In this document: positions 7,834 through 14,293 of the stretch, in pieces
Position numbering within the stretch: the first letter of the stretch is position 1
How the letters are laid out: the number at the start of each line of letters is the position of its first letter
Assembly (NCBI GenBank): GCA_964604825.1
Contig: CAZSAL010000007.1
Coordinates: 1 to 64,000, forward strand
DNA from: CAZSAL01 sp964604825
GTDB taxonomy: Bacteria > Elusimicrobiota > Elusimicrobia > 2-01-FULL-59-12
DNA length: 64,000 nt
Direction: 5' to 3'
The notes under the pieces: generated by a model
The model's database searches: none
Told to the model about the DNA's origin: nothing
Seen by the model: the letters and a program-made list of their open reading frames with translations, nothing else
Program-made: the position numbers and the translations under genes

Positions 7834-9034
7834 GGCAACCGTCCTGACTCCGGAACAAATCCGGGTTGGCCTTTCAGCGCAATTCGAGCGGGAGATTACC
7901 AACGAAGACGTTTTAACTTTTGCCGCAAATTCGGGCGACGCCAATCCTCTTCATACAGATAAAGAATACGCCGGGCAAAGTAATTTTCACGGCGGAATTG
8001 TTCATGGAGCCTTCCAAATCAGCCTTGCATCAGCCCTGGCCGGCATGCACCTGCCGGGAAGAAATGTGCTGCTGGGATCTGTGCAGGCCAGATTCCCCAG
8101 TCCTCTTTATTATCCCTGCCGTGTCCGGGTGCATGGACAAATCGTTTCATGGAATCCTGCCACCAGGGCGGGGAATTTGAAAGTGATCGTTTGCGAGCTG
8201 AATTCCCAGATTCCCACGGCGGATATTTTTATGGGGTTCACCCTGCATGAACAAAGACCCGTTCAAATCGGCGCTCTCCCGACGGCAATCCCCTCCGCCA
8301 GCCTGTCAAATGATGGCGGTGGGAAAACCGCAAAAGTCATAGTCGTCACAGGAGCTTCCGGCGGCCTTGGTTCCAGTATTATTCCTGATCTGGCAAAACA
8401 CTTCGATGTCATCGCTTTGGCGCACCGCAACTCCATCCAGGATCAGATCCTGAGGATATCGAACGTATCTGCCGTGCAAACAGATTTACAGATGCCGGGC
8501 TGGGAAAACGAACTAACAAAGACGCTGGGAAATCGCCCGCTCTACGGCATAGTCCACACTGCCTGGCCCAGCAAGCCGCATGGCGGTCTTCTTGAATGTG
8601 ACAACGGCGTTCTCACTCAGCAGCTTGTTTTTGGAACTTTCCCTATCGCGCTTTGCCGTTTTCTAATCAACCATGCAGGAGAAACCGGGGGGCGATGCGT
8701 CGTACTTGGCTCTTATCCGGGAAGCCTTGCCGCTTCGCTCTCCTGCGCAAGTTATTTCCTTGCCAAATTAACTCTGGAAAATACCGTGAGGCTCCTTGCC
8801 CCTGAACTCGCCAGGAAAAAGATAACGATCAATGTTGTCAGCCCTTCTTTTCTTCACCTGGGGATGAACAAGCAATCCGGGGACAGGCAGATTTTGAAAG
8901 AAACCGCGGCGATACCGATGGGCCGTCTTTGCCAGCCGGAAGACATTATCGGGTTATTGCGATACCTTCTTTCTCCGGAATCAGCGTTCGTTTCGGGCCA
9001 GGTGATTTCACTTACAGGAGCACAAATCCGATGA
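7817..9034 (+). CDS. MaoC-like dehydratase fused to short-chain dehydrogenase/reductase
   Basis: About 405 residues from the ATG at 7817 (a TTG at 7805 is in frame). Residues 10-145 form a MaoC hot-dog domain with the hydratase motif SGDANPLHTDKEYA (Asp41, His46) and FHGGIVHGAF. Residues about 172-405 form an SDR domain with the NAD(P) site TGASGGLG (from Thr178) and the catalytic pair YFLAK (Tyr313, Lys317), followed by NVVSPSF. Such a pair can dehydrate a 3-hydroxyacyl-ACP and reduce a 3-oxoacyl-ACP. It overlaps the ACP gene upstream and the GNAT gene downstream (ATGA), so it probably acts on the ACP-bound acyl chain. The order of reactions cannot be read from sequence. Confidence 0.88.
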   Translation: MQPFPEATVLTPEQIRVGLSAQFEREITNEDVLTFAANSGDANPLHTDKEYAGQSNFHGGIVHGAFQISLASALAGMHLPGRNVLLGSVQARFPSPLYYPCRVRVHGQIVSWNPATRAGNLKVIVCELNSQIPTADIFMGFTLHEQRPVQIGALPTAIPSASLSNDGGGKTAKVIVVTGASGGLGSSIIPDLAKHFDVIALAHRNSIQDQILRISNVSAVQTDLQMPGWENELTKTLGNRPLYGIVHTAWPSKPHGGLLECDNGVLTQQLVFGTFPIALCRFLINHAGETGGRCVVLGSYPGSLAASLSCASYFLAKLTLENTVRLLAPELARKKITINVVSPSFLHLGMNKQSGDRQILKETAAIPMGRLCQPEDIIGLLRYLLSPESAFVSGQVISLTGAQIR

Positions 9035-10041
9035 GCATTGAATTTTCCCCCATAGTTGAATCCGACATTATCGGGATTCGCGCTTTGATGCGAACGGCTT
9101 TTCAAGTTCAATCGGACGCGCCATTCCTTAATGTCGATTTATTGCGCTGGAAATATATCGAACCCAGACCTGACTGGGAAGGCTCCAGAGGGTTCGTTTT
9201 CCGGCAAGGGGACAAAATCCTGGCGCATTGCGGCCTGGCTCCCGTCCGTTTTATGATGCCAGGAAACGAAATCTCAGCCGTCTGCTTTATGGACTGGGCC
9301 GCCAGCAGCAGCATCCCCGGGATAGGCGGCCTGCTTCTGCGCCGCCTGATGAAGATGGGAGATATCGCCGTAGTGGCCGGGGGCACAGCCGATACCTGGG
9401 CGGCTATTCCAAAACTGGGATTCGTCCGCCATGCCGACCTCTTGCATTATGTGCGGGTGGTTCGCCCGTGGAATATTTTTCAGGAAAAATCATCCGAACC
9501 GTCATGGAAGCGGATTGCGCGCCTGCTGCGATATACGGCCCGGGAGATTATTTCGCCAAACACCGTTCCGGCGGGATGGGAATTGAAACCCATAACCAGA
9601 TTCGAAGCGGAACCATGGCAGAATATGCCTTCGGAGCGATACGTGGCGATTCGACGTGATGCCGAGCTTCTGAACTACTGGCTGCGCTGTCCCCTGGCAA
9701 AATTTTCGGGTTTTCTGGTGTTACACAACGGCAGGGTCTGCGGACATGTGCTGATTAATAAATTGCGAAAGCAGGCGCGGATTGTTGATGTGCGCTTGAA
9801 TAGGGAAGATCCTGCGGCATGGCAGGCCGCTTACGCTCTGGCAACCCGTCAGGCGATGTCCACTCCGGAAATTGTGGAAGTCCGCGCTATTGCATCAGCC
9901 CCTCTGGCGCAATTCGCGCTGAACAAGAACGGGTTCCACAAGAGCTACCAGGCGTCGATCTTTCTTTACGACCCCAGGAAGATTCTGGACAGTCAGCCTT
10001 TGCACTGGAATTTCATAGACGATGATTCCGCGTTGATTTGA
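9031..10041 (+). CDS. GNAT-family N-acyltransferase
   Basis: 336 residues starting in an ATGA overlap with the MaoC-SDR gene. The N-terminal half has GNAT-like strands (GFVFRQGDKILAHCGLAPVRF) followed by GIGGLLLRRLMKMGD, which sits where the acyl-CoA/ACP-binding loop should be. A second GNAT-like half (LRCPLAKFSGFLVLHNGRVCGHVLI) follows, so it may be a double-GNAT protein. It is the last gene of the plus-strand unit and I infer it transfers the acyl group made by the preceding enzymes to an amine, perhaps an amino sugar. Its last 49 bases overlap the convergent proline-dehydrogenase-like gene. Confidence 0.8.
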   Translation: MSIEFSPIVESDIIGIRALMRTAFQVQSDAPFLNVDLLRWKYIEPRPDWEGSRGFVFRQGDKILAHCGLAPVRFMMPGNEISAVCFMDWAASSSIPGIGGLLLRRLMKMGDIAVVAGGTADTWAAIPKLGFVRHADLLHYVRVVRPWNIFQEKSSEPSWKRIARLLRYTAREIISPNTVPAGWELKPITRFEAEPWQNMPSERYVAIRRDAELLNYWLRCPLAKFSGFLVLHNGRVCGHVLINKLRKQARIVDVRLNREDPAAWQAAYALATRQAMSTPEIVEVRAIASAPLAQFALNKNGFHKSYQASIFLYDPRKILDSQPLHWNFIDDDSALI

Positions 10042-10904
10042 CCGCGTCCTCGCGCAGGCAGGGATCTTCGCAGCATATCCACACATACCCACCAGAGAAT
10101 CCTGGGATTACCTTTAACCTGGGAAAGACAATAAGGAATCCAGCCATGTCCGTAAGGAAGATACAGCCGCACGTGCACACCCATGGCCCGCGCCGTCCGG
10201 CAGGAAGGCTCCAGCGGCAGGCCATAAAGCAGTTCTAATTCACATGGAGTTCCGGCATTAAGCAATCTCCCTAGAGCCTCTTTGGCAAGGACAATGTCGT
10301 GGGTTGCAACCGCCACATGCCGGGCACGCCCCGCAAGTTTATCTATGACCGCAAGAAATCCTTTTCTCAGGTCTTTGTCAGGATTAGTTTGATCATCCCA
10401 TTGCCCTTTGACTACACGCACAGGCAATCCATTTTCAACCGCCCAATCGCAATCGCGCAAACTGCGGAGCCATCTGCCCGGCAAAGTGCAGCCGGGCCTG
10501 ACTCCGCGTGAAAGCCATCCCTTAATTACGTCAAATGTATCGTCCGCGGCCTCGGGCGCGTGCGAATCAAAATGCAGGTGGATGTTGTTATTTATCCCAC
10601 CATCCAAAATTCTGTTCAAACACTGGCGGTTGAAATTTAATGCCGGAACCTTAAGCGAAATGTAGGAATTCATTTTTTCAACCCTCGCTGCATCTACGGC
10701 GTCAAGATACTTCGCAGTAATCTGCTGAGGAGATTCCTCAAGGTCATTCCAATAACAAAAAACCGTTGATATCCCCTGCGAAGCAAGTTCGCGGGATATC
10801 CGAAGAGCATCGGAGAGTTTCTCTCCAACGATATAGGAGGGCGCCGCCAGTTTCGCCAGGCGCTCCCAGCAACTCCATAACCATTTTTTAAATGCGGAGG
10901 TCAC
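9993..10904 (-). CDS. Proline dehydrogenase-like flavoprotein, divergent active site
   Basis: 303 residues with the ProDH barrel motifs in order: SLKVPALNFN, an HLHFDSH strand, RVVKGQWDD (Lys166, the VKGAY position), VAVATHD, ELELLYGL and RLYLPYGHGWIPY. Proline dehydrogenases oxidise proline to pyrroline-5-carboxylate with FAD. The family's C-terminal RRxxE signature, which binds the substrate carboxylate, should follow PY but reads CLSQVKG: both arginines and the glutamate are replaced. The fold therefore looks kept and the substrate changed. It is the last gene of the polysaccharide operon, joined to the preceding acyltransferase by a 4-base overlap, which argues for a role in that pathway. 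The C-terminal tail is encoded antisense to the end of the GNAT gene. Confidence 0.85.
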   Translation of the reverse strand: MTSAFKKWLWSCWERLAKLAAPSYIVGEKLSDALRISRELASQGISTVFCYWNDLEESPQQITAKYLDAVDAARVEKMNSYISLKVPALNFNRQCLNRILDGGINNNIHLHFDSHAPEAADDTFDVIKGWLSRGVRPGCTLPGRWLRSLRDCDWAVENGLPVRVVKGQWDDQTNPDKDLRKGFLAVIDKLAGRARHVAVATHDIVLAKEALGRLLNAGTPCELELLYGLPLEPSCRTARAMGVHVRLYLPYGHGWIPYCLSQVKGNPRILWWVCVDMLRRSLPARGRGQINAESSSMKFQCKG

Positions 10905-11986
10905 GCAATAAGCTCCTTCAATTTATTGATTCCGGTTGATACGGGGTGAGAATGATAGTAATGACGGACTACATCGCCGACCAGCGCGGCAACCCCCTGA
11001 AACCCAAACGGGTAGCCGCGTAACACCGAGTAATTCCTCTCCAAGGGCGTCCAAACTTTCCAGCAGCTTTCAACTGTTCCAAGAAACTCGTAAGAGTTAA
11101 GGCCGCCCGCTGCGGCATGTCTGATACTTTCCCTCAGCAGCAGCATCCCCGGGGAACATCGGGCGAAGCGATTGTCGTATCCAATCTTCAAAAGCCAGAA
11201 TTTCTTTGCATACTCAACGGCTATCTGCATGGCGGCGGTTTTGTCACCTATGCGCAGAAAACAAATTCTCAGGATTCCCTCTTCACACGCAGAAATCGCA
11301 TATTCGCGATAAAACTCCCCCCTCAAAGGATCCATCGCCATCGCAGTTCCGCTTTGCCCTTTCCAACTGGCAGCCTCCACCATGAAAGCCTGCTGAAGCA
11401 ATGCCGGAAGATTTTCCTTTGAAGGGACAATGATTTCACACGAGACCGGTCCGATTTCTTCCGCGTTACGCCGGGCCCGGCGCAAATCAGACCGGCGACC
11501 GGAATTAAGATGCGTTTCGGGGTCCAGCCAGCTTGAATCAAGCGCTATCCAGGGCGAGCCTGTATCCCTTGCGCAGTTCAGCAGACCTCTTCCATGGAAC
11601 GCAGTTTCCATGCTCTTTTTGAATGGCGAATCACTCGGGACGCGTTTAAGCAGCAGCGGCATCCCCAACCCCCGTATGGCCGCCGCCAGACGATGCAAAG
11701 CATTTTGGTCGGCATAAATTACATCGGTAGGTTCCCCGTACTCTTTCACTCCAAGAACCTCAAGATAGCGGTTCCCATGCTCGCGCGCCAGCGGGGCGAG
11801 TGCATTTATTTTTCCATCTTCCTCGATCGCTACTACGCACAGGTCATATTTATGCCTTAATACGGAAGCGCACGCCCTTGCCCAGATGAACTGCTGCATG
11901 GGCAGTTCACATTTTTTCTCTAATGCGTTCCAAGCGGGGGCCAACGCGTCAAGAGCATCAATATTGTCAATAATTCGAATGTTCAT
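10901..11986 (-). CDS. CelD/BcsL-type acyltransferase (second copy)
   Basis: 361 residues with the same family layout as the gene at 4633: an N-terminal block FIWARACASVL, a central SGRRSDLRRARRNAEEIG, and a C-terminal GNAT lobe with KFWLLKIGYDNRFARCSPGMLL and SYEFLGTVESCWKVW. The two copies are clearly divergent. Overlaps of four bases at both ends couple it to the GT4-deacetylase gene and to the proline-dehydrogenase-like gene. Likely cytosolic and acting on a sugar precursor; the acyl group is not known. Confidence 0.85.
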   Translation of the reverse strand: MNIRIIDNIDALDALAPAWNALEKKCELPMQQFIWARACASVLRHKYDLCVVAIEEDGKINALAPLAREHGNRYLEVLGVKEYGEPTDVIYADQNALHRLAAAIRGLGMPLLLKRVPSDSPFKKSMETAFHGRGLLNCARDTGSPWIALDSSWLDPETHLNSGRRSDLRRARRNAEEIGPVSCEIIVPSKENLPALLQQAFMVEAASWKGQSGTAMAMDPLRGEFYREYAISACEEGILRICFLRIGDKTAAMQIAVEYAKKFWLLKIGYDNRFARCSPGMLLLRESIRHAAAGGLNSYEFLGTVESCWKVWTPLERNYSVLRGYPFGFQGVAALVGDVVRHYYHSHPVSTGINKLKELIA

Positions 11987-14289
11987 TTAAAAACTTCCTG
12001 CGAACCCGGAACGCGAGATGCGTTATATTTGCGCTGCGTACCAGGTACGAATGGCGACTGCATGGAGCGTGTGCCTCCCAGCCCGGCAAGTATTGCGGAA
12101 AAGTTAAAATTAGACATCCCCGGTTCCACTCCCGTTCTTCTTAACAGGAAAGGATTAACCCCGCGGAAATTGACTCCTCTTTCCGTTGTCACTGCCGTTT
12201 CAAATCCGCATTGCGAAAGAACACCCGTCACCCGGTCATCAATATCTTCAAAGTTCCCGTTCGGATAACAAAAATGGGTCATGGGCCTGTTTAATTCTTC
12301 TTCAATCCTCCGTTTACTGCCGGAAATCTCGGAATGAATTTCCACTTCATTAGACAACCGCGATAAAATCGGGTGCGTTACCGTGTGAACGCCAAAATCT
12401 ACCCCCCGGTCAGCCATATAACGCACGTCAGACCATTCCAGCGGCGCGAATGGTTCGGGAGCGGTCTCCGGCATATTTACTTCGAACAGCGAAGGTATAT
12501 CGTTCATAATTCTAATCCGGTCCTCATCAGGCATGTCTTTTAACGCGGCAATAATGGCCAGGATCGCCTGACGACGCTGTTCTTCCGTCTCGAGCCTTAT
12601 ATTAATAGATGACTGTTGAAGCAGAAGGGGAATCTCAACCCGTTTCTTCCGTGTGTGTTCGATTGCAAAGGTAATTTGATCCCACCACAACCATATTTTC
12701 TTGTCAAGAAAACCGCTCACCAGGAAAACCGTAACAGGGATCTGAAACTTCTGAAAAACGGGAAATGCATTGCTGCCGAAATCCTTATAGCCGTCATCAA
12801 CTGTGACGATAAGGGCGTTTCTCGGCAATGGAGTTCCTTCGCGAAAACTGCCGGCGATTTCCGCGAAGGATATTACATGGAAATTCCGGCGGATATAAGC
12901 GCATTGTCTGGCAAGAGATGCCTGCATTCCATTGCCGGATGCGAACCGGTGATACATTACAATTCGGAAACCATCCTGATTCCACGAGTTGATCCTTTTT
13001 ATTTTCCCAGAGGGATAAAGAAGCAGGCGGGAGAGAAGCATCGTTTTCAATCGCTGCGTGAAATTGCCGCCGCTTGAATGATCCGCGAAATAGTTGCGCG
13101 TGATTCCCGTCGCGATCGGAGCCGTATCAATATTCAGTTCCGAATATATCTCTCTAAGCCGCCGAATCCATTTATTCTGATTGAATTCCTCAGTGACACG
13201 CTGCTGGAAGCGGATCGATTTTTCCAGCAGCTTAGCCTGGCCTTCCTTTGAAAGACACAGTTTCAGGCGCCAGGCGGATTCCTCCGGGAATTCGTCTTTG
13301 GGAACCAGTTCACCGTAGGATTCATCCGGGAATAAATCCGTAACGCCTCCGACCCGCGTGCACATTACCGGCGTTCCAGCCCAGCCCGCTTCTATGAGAT
13401 TGATGGGTAAACCTTCCGCCCTGGAAAATGAAAGCGCCAGATCCAGGCCCGCAAGTTCTTTTCCCACTTCATCCCTGTATCCCATCCACTTAATACGGGA
13501 TGCCGCGCCAAATCGGTGCGCCTGCAAACGGAGCTTTTTCTCTAACGGACCTGTTCCGAAAATCAGACAGCGCCAATCCATCACGCCCGGAAGACGGTTC
13601 AATAAAGCCAGAACCTTGATAAGCCTGTCGTGATCTTTTTCCGGCATAAGACGCCCGATCACGCCCATAAGGAAAAGATCGTCGCGGCGCATCTCATCCG
13701 GCAACCAGGCGGGACGTATGCGCCGCGATTCAACGGCTCTTTGCTCCAAGGGCACCAGACGTCCTTCTATTCCATTTAAATGGAGCCTGAGCCGTCCTTT
13801 GGGAATGCCGGAACGGGCCAGAATTTCATAGTCGGCACAGGAAACGCAGCACACACGATCAAATTTATTCAAAAGGTACATCCGGTAAAACAATTCGAAC
13901 ATCTTAGTTTTCCAGTCGGGCCTACCTTCAACCCCGTGGTGAGTTGAAACTATCGGGAAATTCTTATCCGTCAAAGCCTGTTTTGCCTGTTGAAGATAGG
14001 CGGAAGCTTTCACATCGTGGGCATGCGCCAGAACAGGATTCAAGCGCCGGAGAAGAAGGCATAAATCCCGCATGGCCACGTGATCCCATTGTCCGCATAC
14101 ACGCACGTCATAATAGGGCAGATTAAGTGAACGGGCATATATCTCGAGAGGATCCGACTCACGCAGGCGGGCAATTCTTTCTTCTCGCAGATTGACGATT
14201 ACAAACCGTTCCTGCAGCCCGGCAAGAGCCGGCAGAACAAGCCGCTCAGGACCGCTGACAGAACTGGAATTGAATAAATGGACAATCAT
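11983..14289 (-). CDS. GT4 glycosyltransferase fused to polysaccharide deacetylase
   Basis: 768 residues in two enzymes. Residues 1 to about 395 are a GT-B glycosyltransferase of family 4, with LFLMGVIGRLMPEKDHDRLI, IFGTGPLEKKL and the nucleotide-sugar site FSRAEGLPINLIEAGWAG. Residues about 440-760 are a NodB/CE4 deacetylase with VMYHRF, the metal-binding TVDDGY, the HxxxH motif in GVHTVTHP and a later HFCYPNG. No signal peptide is visible, so the deacetylase would act in the cytoplasm on a lipid-linked intermediate. Such a fusion would couple addition of an N-acetylated sugar to its deacetylation, giving a free amine that the acyltransferases of the locus could use. This coupling is inference. 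Confidence 0.9.
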   Translation of the reverse strand: MIVHLFNSSSVSGPERLVLPALAGLQERFVIVNLREERIARLRESDPLEIYARSLNLPYYDVRVCGQWDHVAMRDLCLLLRRLNPVLAHAHDVKASAYLQQAKQALTDKNFPIVSTHHGVEGRPDWKTKMFELFYRMYLLNKFDRVCCVSCADYEILARSGIPKGRLRLHLNGIEGRLVPLEQRAVESRRIRPAWLPDEMRRDDLFLMGVIGRLMPEKDHDRLIKVLALLNRLPGVMDWRCLIFGTGPLEKKLRLQAHRFGAASRIKWMGYRDEVGKELAGLDLALSFSRAEGLPINLIEAGWAGTPVMCTRVGGVTDLFPDESYGELVPKDEFPEESAWRLKLCLSKEGQAKLLEKSIRFQQRVTEEFNQNKWIRRLREIYSELNIDTAPIATGITRNYFADHSSGGNFTQRLKTMLLSRLLLYPSGKIKRINSWNQDGFRIVMYHRFASGNGMQASLARQCAYIRRNFHVISFAEIAGSFREGTPLPRNALIVTVDDGYKDFGSNAFPVFQKFQIPVTVFLVSGFLDKKIWLWWDQITFAIEHTRKKRVEIPLLLQQSSINIRLETEEQRRQAILAIIAALKDMPDEDRIRIMNDIPSLFEVNMPETAPEPFAPLEWSDVRYMADRGVDFGVHTVTHPILSRLSNEVEIHSEISGSKRRIEEELNRPMTHFCYPNGNFEDIDDRVTGVLSQCGFETAVTTERGVNFRGVNPFLLRRTGVEPGMSNFNFSAILAGLGGTRSMQSPFVPGTQRKYNASRVPGSQEVFK

Positions 14290-14293
14290 TTAC

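Noticed and set aside
5826..9034. Polyketide methoxymalonyl-ACP cassette
   Set aside because: FkbH and ACP fit, but the acyl-CoA dehydrogenases and O-methyltransferase of that cassette and any PKS are absent.
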